DNA from: JBAZTO01 sp041661865
GTDB taxonomy: Bacteria; Planctomycetota; Phycisphaerae; SM23-33
Direction: 5' to 3'
NCBI GenBank assembly: GCA_041661865.1
Contig: JBAZTO010000014.1
Span: 4,960-68,959, forward strand
DNA length: 64,000 nucleotides
The notes beneath the pieces were generated by a model. That model did no database searches, was not told the origin of the DNA, and was given only the letters and a program-made list of their open reading frames with translations. Of the stretch, positions 7,546 to 14,709 are shown piece by piece. The position numbers and the translations under genes are program-made. Positions within the stretch are counted from its first letter, which is position 1. The number at the start of each line of letters is the position of its first letter.

Positions 7546-9195
7546 TCAACCCAATATCGCCTTGAGGTCTTCCGCCGGCGTGGTAATGGGCATGATGTTG
7601 AACTTGTCGACCAGGACTTTCAGCACCGCCGGGGTGACGAAGGCCGGCAGGCTGGGGCCGATGCGGATGTTGCGGATGCCCAGGTGCAGCAGGCTCAGCA
7701 GGATGCACACGGCCTTCTGCTCGTACCAACTGAGCACGATGGACAGCGGCAGGTCGTTGACGCCGCAGTTGAAGGCCTTGGCCAGCGCGACGGCGATCTG
7801 GACGGCGGAGTATGCGTCGTTGCACTGCCCGACGTCCAGCAGGCGCGGGATGCCGCCGATATCGCCGAAGTCCAGCTTGTTGAAGCGGTACTTGCCGCAG
7901 GCCAGCGTCAGGATCACGCAATCATCGGGCACGGCCTGGGCGAACTCCGTGTAGTAGTTGCGGCCCGGCTTGGCGCCGTCGCAGCCGCCGATCAGGAAGA
8001 AACGGCGGATCGCGCCGCTCTTGACGGCCTCGACGACCGCCCCGGCCACGCTCATCACCGTCTCGTGGCCGAAGCCCACCAGGATGGTCTTCTCCGGCTC
8101 GTCCGCGGCGAAGCCCGGCGCCGCCAAGGCCGCGGCAATGACCGGCGCGAAGTTGCCGTCGGCGATGTGCGTCACGCCCGGCCAGGCCACCAGGCCGGAG
8201 GTGAACAGCCGCCCCTTGTAGCCGTCGCGTGGCTTCTGGATGCAGTTGGTGGTCATCAGGATCGCGCCGGGGAAGGCGTCGAACTCCCGGGCCTGGTCCT
8301 GCCAGGCCCCGCCATAATTGCCCACCAGGTGGCTGTACTTCTTGAGCCGCGGATAGCCGTGGGCCGGAAGCATCTCGCCGTGTGTGTAGATGTTGATGCC
8401 CTTGCCGGCCGTCTGCTTGAGCAGTTCTTCGAGATCCTTGAGATCGTGGCCGGAGACGACGATCGCCTTGCCCGCCACCGGCGTGACGCGAACCTTGGTC
8501 GGCACGGGATGGCCGTACGCGCCGGTGTTGGCGGCATCGAGCAGCCCCATGACCGTCAGGTTCACCTCGCCGCACCGCATCGCCATCGCGAACAGTTCAT
8601 CGACGCTCGCGTCGCTGCGCGTGAGGAAGTCCAGGGCCTCGTGGAAGAAGGCGTACACGCCGTCGTCTTCCTTGCCCAGGATCCAGGCGTGATCGGCATA
8701 GGCAGCCGTGCCCTTCAGGCCGTACATGACAAGCTCCTGCAACCCGGTAATGTCGGGCCCCAGGCCTTGCAGACGCTTGAGAATGGTGATCTCGCGCCCC
8801 TGTGCAGCCAGGCCGTCGATGTCCGCGGCGGGTTGGAACGTCGCCGGGCCCGACAAGGCCACGCCCTTCTGGCCGCTCTTGCGGCAGGCGCTTTCGTACA
8901 GGGCCCTGGCCTTGTCGCGCATCGCCGCGGCCCGAGCGATCATCCCGGCAATCCGCGACGGGTCGAAGTTGACGTTGGTCACGGTGGTGAACAGGGCCTC
9001 GGTGACGAAGCGATCGATCGCGACATCCCGGGCGCCCAGTTGGCGGGCGCGGTGAGCGTATTGCGAGATGCCCTCAGCCGCGTGGACCAACAGGTCCAGC
9101 AAGGCCGCCGTGGTGGCGTCCTTGCCGCAGACACCCATAACGGTGCAGCCGGTTCCCTTGGCGGTTTGCTCACACTGGTAGCAGAACATGCTCAT
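7546..9195 (-). CDS. hcp: hybrid-cluster protein (Hcp)
   Basis: 549 residues from ATG 9195, behind AGGAGAAAGTAC; in-frame sequence further upstream is promoter, not protein. Hcp carries a cubane and a hybrid Fe-S-O cluster. It was first described as hydroxylamine reductase and is now linked to NO reduction and nitrosative stress. The N-terminal cluster motif is Cys5-x2-Cys8-x8-Cys17-x5-Cys23, the close spacing of class I Hcps from strict anaerobes rather than the wider enterobacterial one. Later stretches such as ILTLACGKYRFNK and GQCNDAYSAV are typical Hcp hybrid-cluster ligand regions. Length matches the family. No Hcr reductase is adjacent. The upstream palindrome suggests CRP/FNR-type control. 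Confidence 0.96.
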   Translation of the reverse strand: MSMFCYQCEQTAKGTGCTVMGVCGKDATTAALLDLLVHAAEGISQYAHRARQLGARDVAIDRFVTEALFTTVTNVNFDPSRIAGMIARAAAMRDKARALYESACRKSGQKGVALSGPATFQPAADIDGLAAQGREITILKRLQGLGPDITGLQELVMYGLKGTAAYADHAWILGKEDDGVYAFFHEALDFLTRSDASVDELFAMAMRCGEVNLTVMGLLDAANTGAYGHPVPTKVRVTPVAGKAIVVSGHDLKDLEELLKQTAGKGINIYTHGEMLPAHGYPRLKKYSHLVGNYGGAWQDQAREFDAFPGAILMTTNCIQKPRDGYKGRLFTSGLVAWPGVTHIADGNFAPVIAAALAAPGFAADEPEKTILVGFGHETVMSVAGAVVEAVKSGAIRRFFLIGGCDGAKPGRNYYTEFAQAVPDDCVILTLACGKYRFNKLDFGDIGGIPRLLDVGQCNDAYSAVQIAVALAKAFNCGVNDLPLSIVLSWYEQKAVCILLSLLHLGIRNIRIGPSLPAFVTPAVLKVLVDKFNIMPITTPAEDLKAILG

Positions 9196-9251
9196 GTACT
9201 TTCTCCTGATTGAAAATCCTTCGTGACGTCGCGCGTCCCGCGCACGCCTGC

Positions 9252-9294
9252 ATTCTAGGCTTTGAGCCAGCCGCACGGCTTGACTTGCGTCAAG
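9252..9294 (-). promoter_or_regulatory. hcp promoter with FNR/HcpR-type palindrome
   Basis: CTTGAC-TTGC-GTCAAG (9279-9294) is a perfect inverted repeat of the TTGAC-N4-GTCAA type bound by CRP/FNR-family regulators; from memory, HcpR regulators of hcp genes use this form. On the minus strand TAGAAT (9257-9252) is a -10 box, putting the transcript start near 9245. The palindrome centre (9286.5) is then at -41.5, the class II activator position. There is no good -35 box, as expected for an activated promoter. Confidence 0.72.
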
Positions 9295-9581
9295 TTTTGG
9301 AGGATTTTCCGAAAAAGGAAATGCGAGCGTCAGACTCACAAAGGCCGCGAAGAACACGAAGAAGACTCGACACAGAGCGACAGAGACTCAGAGAGAACTG
9401 GCAAACCTTTCGTCGCAAGGCCCGCTCGGCGGGTACTCCAAAGCGGCGGATTCTTTTGTCGTTGACCCCTCTGACGCCTGCGGTATCATAAATGGACATA
9501 ACAATTTGAACTTGGTCTGACCAAGCGTTCGCACCACAGGAAAACTGCGAATTTTCACACGAAGGTAGCGATTGCGTTGGC

Positions 9582-9601
9582 GGACTCCCGTCTGGGAGTC
9601 C
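9582..9601. repeat. perfect 8-bp hairpin
   Basis: GGACTCCC-GTCT-GGGAGTCC. There is no T run after it on either strand, so it is not an obvious terminator. Confidence 0.5.
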
Positions 9602-9775
9602 GTCGGTGAATCCTCCTTCGTGGGCTTTCGCAGGCCCTCCTGTGGGGTAGTAGCTGGCGGCTCCCTTTCTTTTTGGAGATGCTGGAGAGGGTTCCCGTGC
9701 GGTCGGACAGATTCGGCACTCAACTGAACTGGGCGTGCGACAAATCCGGGCGGAACCGGGAGACAATGGAGATTG

Positions 9776-10552
9776 ATGATGATTATGTACACCTGCCCGC
9801 GGTGCAAGACCCTTCTTGAAACAGACGATGCGCTGGGCATGAAGGATGAGGCATGTCCTCTCTGCAAGAAGACCAATCGAGTCCCTCCATCCAAGGCGCA
9901 GAAGCAACTTCAGAAGGACAAAGATAGGGCAGTTGAGGAACTGAAAAAATCGCAAGCAAGGCAACTTGCAGAGCTGCAACGCCTGGCAGAAACAACAAGA
10001 CGTGCGGAGGCCGAATGTCTCCAAAAACAGCAAGAGACCGAGAAACAGCAGCAATACTTTGCAGCAATTCAGCAAGCTAAGGCCAACCCGGGAACCCCCA
10101 AAGTCTGGTATTGCCAGCAGAATGGCCAGGAACGAGGTCCCATGCAAGAGGCGTTGCTTCAAAAGTGGATCGACGACGGCCAGTTGGGGCCAGATGCTCG
10201 CGTGCGAACAAAAGAAGGCAACGCCTGGATCCAGCTTCGTGACATTCCCGAACGGTTTCATGTCCCAGTTCATAAGACCAAGACGTTTCCCATGTCGCAT
10301 GGACAGCAAGGACAAGTCGTGGCTGTCAGACCAGTCAAGAGCGCGGGTATTTCCATCATCCTCACAGTCTTCCTCGGCCCGCTTGGAATGTTTTACTCCA
10401 CGATCACGGGCGCCATCATCATGACGATTGTCTCCCTGCCCCTTGCCGTGGTTACGTTCGGCCTCGGACTCATCGTAACCTGGCCGATTTGTATCATCTG
10501 GGGCGCTTTGGCTGCCAGTTCCTACAACAAGAAGGTTGCTCGCGCTAGCTAG
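9776..10552 (+). CDS. zinc-ribbon/GYF_2-domain membrane protein
   Basis: About 258 residues. Several ATGs are clustered at 9776-9787 behind GGAG (9768-9771), so the exact start is uncertain. Order: a zinc ribbon (CPRC...CPLC, residues 6-31), an Ala/Glu/Lys/Gln coiled coil (about 45-100), a GYF_2/DUF4339 domain (WYCQQNGQERGPMQEALLQ ... PDARVRTKEGNAWIQL, about 110-160), and a hydrophobic C-terminal hairpin (ISIILTVFLGPLGMFY; IIMTIVSLPLAVVTFGLGLIV). GYF_2 domains are thought to bind proline-rich partners; the role here is unknown. Codon use is AT-richer than its neighbours. Its last bases overlap an IS630 remnant on the other strand. Confidence 0.82.
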   Translation: MMIMYTCPRCKTLLETDDALGMKDEACPLCKKTNRVPPSKAQKQLQKDKDRAVEELKKSQARQLAELQRLAETTRRAEAECLQKQQETEKQQQYFAAIQQAKANPGTPKVWYCQQNGQERGPMQEALLQKWIDDGQLGPDARVRTKEGNAWIQLRDIPERFHVPVHKTKTFPMSHGQQGQVVAVRPVKSAGISIILTVFLGPLGMFYSTITGAIIMTIVSLPLAVVTFGLGLIVTWPICIIWGALAASSYNKKVARAS

Positions 10553-10671
10553 TGTAGTGTCCCTAAAGCTTCTTTACAGTTGGCGATTCCAGCCAGAACC
10601 GTGTCAGCATCCTTGGTCCATGTGAAGAGTTTCAAATCGGCATTGTGGGCGTTCAGGTAATGAAGGGCGAG
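10549..10671 (-). pseudogene. C-terminal remnant of an IS630-family transposase
   Basis: The reverse strand encodes about 40 residues ending in a stop: HYLNAHNADLKLFTWTKDAD, then a helix (TVLAGIANCKEALGTLH). HNA-x-x-K-x-F-x-WTK-x-AD is the signature of the extreme C-terminus of IS630 transposases. Nothing upstream in this frame resembles the catalytic DDE core, so this is a fragment. AGTGTAGTGTCCC at 10551-10563 may be what is left of the IS end. Confidence 0.65.
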
Positions 10672-10722
10672 ATGATACAACCCAGGCGCAAACGATGCGG
10701 ACAGGAGGAAGGAGTGTCTGCG

Positions 10723-11733
10723 ATGTTGGCGGAGGAGAGCCATTGGACCCGTGTGGACACAGCAGTTGGCAGCAACGCACCTCAGAACCGCTGGGCCGAA
10801 ATCGACCCGAGAGGCCAACCGTGGGCACTGGGGCCACCAGAAATGATAGCCCCTGTAAGATTCGCCAGGATCGGGCTTGGTGCTTGTGTTCTGGGGTCGG
10901 GGGTTGTGCCTGTCGTCGCTTTCGCCTTTTGGGCAGAAGGCCCCTCATGGGTCTTGATGTGGACTGTGATCATCGCGTTGTTTTTCGCCGCCAAAGTGGC
11001 AATGTGGCAAGTGTTCGCTCCCAAGGGGGCCTCTGCGTCCACTTTTCTCCGTTACTCCCTGACATGGCCTGGCATGCTCCCACGACCATTCACAAGACCA
11101 GGTCCTGCGGTCGAGTCCATAACCACCAAGGAGTGGTTGCTGGCCGCAGGAAAGACGCTCTTGGGGGTCGTTCTCATTTGGGGAGTCACGAGGTTAGTAA
11201 TCCATCATAACCATCTCCTGGCAGGTTACGTCGGGATGGCTGGACTATTTGTGTTGTTGGGTTTCGGTGTTCCTCACCTCGCCTCGATGTTTTGGTGCCG
11301 CTTGGGACTGAACGTGGAGCCAATCATGCATAATCCATTGCTGGCAAGATCGCTCGCCGATTTCTGGGGCAGGCGGTGGAATAGGGCATTCCGCGATGTG
11401 GTGTGCCCATTGTTTTGTCATCCCCTTATGCCTAGGTTTGGGCGTGGAGGGGCGCTAATCATCGGGTTCTTGGTTTCCGGTCTTGTGCATGAACTGGTGA
11501 TATCGTTCCCTTCCCGCAGTGGTTTCGGCGGTCCAACAGCCTATTTCCTCATGCAGGCTTTCGGCGTTCTCATTCAACGCCGCCTGAACACTCCTCACTT
11601 CGTTCGTCACCGCGTAATCCTGTCTCGGATCAGCACATTTGCGTTTCTTACGGCACCCTTGCCTTTGCTTTATCCGGCATTGTTTATTGACCGCATTGTT
11701 CTCCCATTCTTGCGTGTGATTGGTGCAACGTAA
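10723..11733 (+). CDS. wax-synthase-like membrane acyltransferase
   Basis: 336 residues from ATG 10723, chosen because AGGAGGAAGGAG lies eight bases upstream; an in-frame extension to 10645 runs into the IS fragment. At least seven hydrophobic segments are visible. NPLLARSLADFWGRRWNRAF is the conserved wax-synthase/MBOAT_2 signature, and GLVHELVISFP carries the conserved membrane histidine. Family members (plant-type wax synthases, TRI7-like acetyltransferases) transfer acyl groups from CoA to alcohols at membranes. Substrate is unknown. The gene is AT-richer than the window average and lies beside an IS remnant, so acquisition by transfer is plausible. Confidence 0.78.
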   Translation: MLAEESHWTRVDTAVGSNAPQNRWAEIDPRGQPWALGPPEMIAPVRFARIGLGACVLGSGVVPVVAFAFWAEGPSWVLMWTVIIALFFAAKVAMWQVFAPKGASASTFLRYSLTWPGMLPRPFTRPGPAVESITTKEWLLAAGKTLLGVVLIWGVTRLVIHHNHLLAGYVGMAGLFVLLGFGVPHLASMFWCRLGLNVEPIMHNPLLARSLADFWGRRWNRAFRDVVCPLFCHPLMPRFGRGGALIIGFLVSGLVHELVISFPSRSGFGGPTAYFLMQAFGVLIQRRLNTPHFVRHRVILSRISTFAFLTAPLPLLYPALFIDRIVLPFLRVIGAT

Positions 11734-11855
11734 GTTATTGCCCCCCGGCCCACTTATCCGTGTTTGTCACTTGCCCTCGGGGACGTCGTCGTTGCGGCAT
11801 TTGCAACCACGCCACCTGCCCGACCTCGCCGACAAAGCCGGTTATGAAACCAACT

Positions 11856-13052
11856 CTATGCCGTTGGCGCTTTGAGTTTCGCCGCGACCGCTCGGCCCAG
11901 GGCCGCGCACGCTTCGAGGTCGCTGGCCGTCGGTTGCCACTTGGCCAGCACGCCCGGGGCGGCGAGGGGGAACTGGCAGCGGGCCAGGTGTTCTTCGATC
12001 TGCTTGACGCACTCGCCGCTCCAGCCGTAGGAGCCGAAGGCTGCGCCGATCTTGTTCTTGAACCGCAGGCCGCGCAGGTCCTCCAGAATCGGAGCGACCG
12101 ACGGCAGCAGCCCGCGGTTGAGCGTCGGGGAGCCGATAATGACCGCCCCGGCCTTGAAGACTTCCGCCAGCACGTCGTTGCGGTCGCTGACGGCGGCGTG
12201 GAATAGCTTGTAGGTGACGCCCTCCGCCGCCAAGCCCTCGCCGACGGCCTCGGCCATGCGCCGCGTGGCGTGCCACATCGAGTCGTAGACGATCACCGCC
12301 GTCGCCGTGGGCTTCTGCCGGGCCCACTCAGCGTAGGCCTCGACGATCTGGAGCGGGTCCTTCCGCCAGATAATGCCGTGGCTGGGCGCGATGATGTCGA
12401 TGGGCAGGTTCATCGCCGTCAACTCGGCGATCTTCCGCCCCACCTGCTCGCTGAAGGGCGTCAGGATGTTGGCGTAGTACTTCAGCGCCTCCTCGTACAG
12501 CTCCGCCTGGTCGACCTGGTCGTTGAAGCGGAAGGCTGCCGCGTAGTGCTGGCCGAAGGCGTCGTTGGACATCAGGATGTTGCGCCCGGTCAGGTAGGTG
12601 AACATGCTGTCGGGCCAGTGCAGCATCGGGGCCTCGATGAACACCAGCTCGCTCGATCCGATGTTGATCCGCTCGCCGGTGGTCACGGCCCGGAAGTTCC
12701 AGGGCGCGTGATAGTGGCCGGGGAAACTGTCCATGCCACGCTTGGAGACGATCAGCGTGGCCTGGGGCGCCAGCCGCATGATGTCCGGCAGCACGCCGGA
12801 ATGATCCGGCTCGGAATGGTTGGCAACGACATAGTCGATCTTCGCCGGGTCGATCATCTCGCGCAGGTTGGCCAGGAACTCCTGGCGGAACGGGCTCCAG
12901 ACCGTGTCAACCAGCACGGTCTTCTCGTCGACGATCAGGTAGGCGTTGTAGCTGCTGCCGCGGTGTGTGGACAACTCAAAGCCGTGGAAATGCCGCAAGT
13001 CCCAATCGACCACCCCGATCCAATACACGCCCTTGGCCAGTTCCTGGTGCAT
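11856..13052 (-). CDS. flavodiiron protein (class A)
   Basis: 398 residues, start ATG 13052 behind AAGGAG. Flavodiiron proteins reduce O2 to water and/or NO to N2O in anaerobes. The N-terminal metallo-beta-lactamase-like domain (1-250) keeps all di-iron ligands: His79-x-Glu81-x-Asp83-His84, His145, Asp164, His225. The C-terminal flavodoxin domain (about 255-395) has the FMN loop VYDSMWHATRRMAEA and later GSYGWSGE. No rubredoxin or flavin reductase domain follows, so it is the simple class A form needing an external electron donor. A TATGAT box lies at 13089-13084 with no clear -35. With Hcp 2.7 kb away it suggests defence against O2 and NO. Confidence 0.95.
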   Translation of the reverse strand: MHQELAKGVYWIGVVDWDLRHFHGFELSTHRGSSYNAYLIVDEKTVLVDTVWSPFRQEFLANLREMIDPAKIDYVVANHSEPDHSGVLPDIMRLAPQATLIVSKRGMDSFPGHYHAPWNFRAVTTGERINIGSSELVFIEAPMLHWPDSMFTYLTGRNILMSNDAFGQHYAAAFRFNDQVDQAELYEEALKYYANILTPFSEQVGRKIAELTAMNLPIDIIAPSHGIIWRKDPLQIVEAYAEWARQKPTATAVIVYDSMWHATRRMAEAVGEGLAAEGVTYKLFHAAVSDRNDVLAEVFKAGAVIIGSPTLNRGLLPSVAPILEDLRGLRFKNKIGAAFGSYGWSGECVKQIEEHLARCQFPLAAPGVLAKWQPTASDLEACAALGRAVAAKLKAPTA

Positions 13053-13159
13053 TGATCCGTCTCCTTACATGTGCCTAATGTTCATCATAGCTCGCAAGGA
13101 AACTTGTCGCTTTTCGAGCTTGGGCATGTCGTTATTTCGCGACCGTCGCGCGCTCGGCG

Positions 13160-13228
13160 ATAGCCGCCCAGGCCGCGGCGCCCACGGTATTTCCGGTATT
13201 CCGGTCTCCCGGTATTCCGGGCGGCTAT
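13160..13228. repeat. 10-bp inverted repeat enclosing CCGGAATACCGG repeats
   Basis: ATAGCCGCCC (13160-13169) and GGGCGGCTAT (13219-13228) are perfect inverted repeats. Between them CCGGTATTCCGG-type units occur in tandem (13191-13220). The right arm covers the argD-like stop codon. It may act as a transcript end or mRNA stabiliser between the two minus-strand genes. Confidence 0.6.
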
Positions 13229-14400
13229 TTCTTCTTCATGGCCTTGATCAGGATCCGCACGCCCCTGGCCAGCAGCGCGTCGGGAATGATCAGCGGCGGC
13301 GCCAGGCGCAGCACCGTGTCCTGCGTGCAGTTGATCAGCAGGCCCGCAGCCATGCAGGCGGCCACGATGTCCTTGCCGGGCTTGTCCAGTTCGATGCCGA
13401 TCATCAGGCCATGCCCGCGGACTTCCTTCACGCAGCCGATCTTGGCGCTGCGCAACTGGGCCATGACTTCCTCGCCCTTGGCCTCAGCCCGCTCGACGAG
13501 GTGCTCGTCCTCGATGAGTTTCATGGTCGCCACGCCGGCGGCAGCACAGAGCGGGTTGCCGCCCATGGTGCAGCCGTGCTTGCCGGGCTGGAGGACGTCC
13601 TGGTACTTGGGCGAGGCGACGCACGCGCCCACCGGCGTGCCGCCGCCGACGGCCTTGGCCATGGTCATCACATCCGGCTCGATGCCGAAATGCTGGTAGG
13701 CGTACCACTTGCCGGTGCGGGCCGGCGCGGTCCACACCTCGTCGCACACCAGCAGGATATTCTTCTCGTCGCACAGCTTCCGCAGGCCCTGCATGAACGC
13801 GAGGCTGGGCACGTTCATGCCGCCCTCGCCCTGGATGGGCTCGACGAACACGCCGGCCGTCTCGCCGTCGATGGCGGCGCGGACGCCTTCGAGGTCGCCG
13901 TAGTTGCACTTGACGTTGCCCGGGAGCATCGGCTCAAAGCCGGTCTGGAACTTCTCGGGCGTCAGCGACAGGGCGCCCATGGTCCGGCCGTGGAAGCAGT
14001 GGTTGAAGCTGATGATCTTGTAGCGGCCCGCTCCGGCGGCCAGGCGCACCAGTTTCAGCGCCGCTTCGGCCGCCTCAGCCCCGCTGTGGCAATAGAAGAC
14101 CTTCCCGCCAAAGCCATGCGAGGTGATCAGCCGGGCCAGTTCCACCTGCGGGGCGTTGGTGAACAAGTTGCCGTGGCACATGAGCTGCGCCGCCTGCTTG
14201 CGGACGGCGGCGACGATCGCCGGGTGGCAATGCCCCGCCACGCCCGCCCCGCCAAAGCCCGCGAAAAAGTCGATATAGGCCTTGCCGTCGGCGTCCCAGA
14301 TCCTGGCGCCTTTGCCCCGCGCCATGGCCATGGGCAGGCGTCCGTAGTTGGGGATCAGGTACTGGTTCGTGCCCGCGACAATCTGTTCCTGCGTGTCCAT
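13225..14400 (-). CDS. argD: acetylornithine-type class III aminotransferase
   Basis: 391 residues. Class III PLP aminotransferase fold: HSGAEAAEAALKLVR (about 105-119), FNHCFHGRTMGALSLT, FVEPIQGEGG (about 185-194), the cofactor aspartate in LLVCDEVWTAPARTG, and the PLP lysine Lys249 in MTMAKAVGGG. Length and architecture match acetylornithine/succinylornithine aminotransferases of arginine synthesis. Oddities: the usual DEVQTGxGRTG reads DEVWTAPARTG, and the usual HTSN motif reads MCHGN, so a related omega-amino acid substrate is possible. No other arg gene is in the window. It lies upstream of the flavodiiron gene but 172 bases separate them. Confidence 0.8.
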   Translation of the reverse strand: MDTQEQIVAGTNQYLIPNYGRLPMAMARGKGARIWDADGKAYIDFFAGFGGAGVAGHCHPAIVAAVRKQAAQLMCHGNLFTNAPQVELARLITSHGFGGKVFYCHSGAEAAEAALKLVRLAAGAGRYKIISFNHCFHGRTMGALSLTPEKFQTGFEPMLPGNVKCNYGDLEGVRAAIDGETAGVFVEPIQGEGGMNVPSLAFMQGLRKLCDEKNILLVCDEVWTAPARTGKWYAYQHFGIEPDVMTMAKAVGGGTPVGACVASPKYQDVLQPGKHGCTMGGNPLCAAAGVATMKLIEDEHLVERAEAKGEEVMAQLRSAKIGCVKEVRGHGLMIGIELDKPGKDIVAACMAAGLLINCTQDTVLRLAPPLIIPDALLARGVRILIKAMKKK

Positions 14401-14450
14401 TTTCGTTTCTCCATCGTGCTCAAAAGCACAAAAAGGCCGGAAAACGCTTT

Positions 14451-14479
14451 TTTGTACGACAGCGGGAGGGGCCAGTCAA
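14451..14479 (-). promoter_or_regulatory. predicted sigma-70 promoter of the argD-like gene
   Basis: TTGACT (14479-14474), 17 bases, TACAAA (14456-14451) on the minus strand. The transcript would start near 14444, about 44 bases before the ATG. Confidence 0.55.
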
Positions 14480-14603
14480 GGACGCAGCTTCCGACAATCC
14501 TATAATATGCCATCGCGGAAAATGTTTCCGGAATCCTCGAAGGACGCGACGGCCGGTGGACCTGGCTTGCGGCAGGCGTCGCGATGCGAGTTCATGGCAG
14601 TTA

Positions 14604-14696
14604 GGGACTCTAACAATACGTAGCATGGGCATCTTGCCCATGAGTATCACGGGCGTCCCGCCCGTGCAAATTGCGAAGATGCTTTGTTAGATCCCC
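14604..14696. repeat. 93-bp MITE-like palindromic element, copy 1
   Basis: Ends are imperfect terminal inverted repeats (GGGACTCTAACAA... and ...TTTGTTAGATCCCC). Inside are two hairpins, ATGGGCA-TCT-TGCCCAT and CACGGGC-GTCC-GCCCGTG. It has the same length and layout as the copy at 59840-59932. It ends 13 bases before the ATG of the DUF255 gene, so it forms most of that gene's leader. Confidence 0.85.
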
Positions 14697-14709
14697 TTGG
14701 CAGAAAGAG

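Larger units (their letters stand above)
9196..9775. other. long intergenic region upstream of hcp and the GYF-domain gene
   Basis: 580 bases. 9196-9294 holds the hcp leader and promoter. From about 9310 to 9400 there is repetitive text (GCCGCGAAGAACACGAAGAAG, CAGAGCGACAGAGACTCAGAG) of a kind I remember from environmental bacterial genomes. 9582-9601 is a perfect hairpin. No gene is supported. Confidence 0.5.

Noticed and set aside
7486..9213. 575-codon plus-strand frame opposite hcp
   Set aside because: Antisense shadow; hcp on the other strand has full family motifs.
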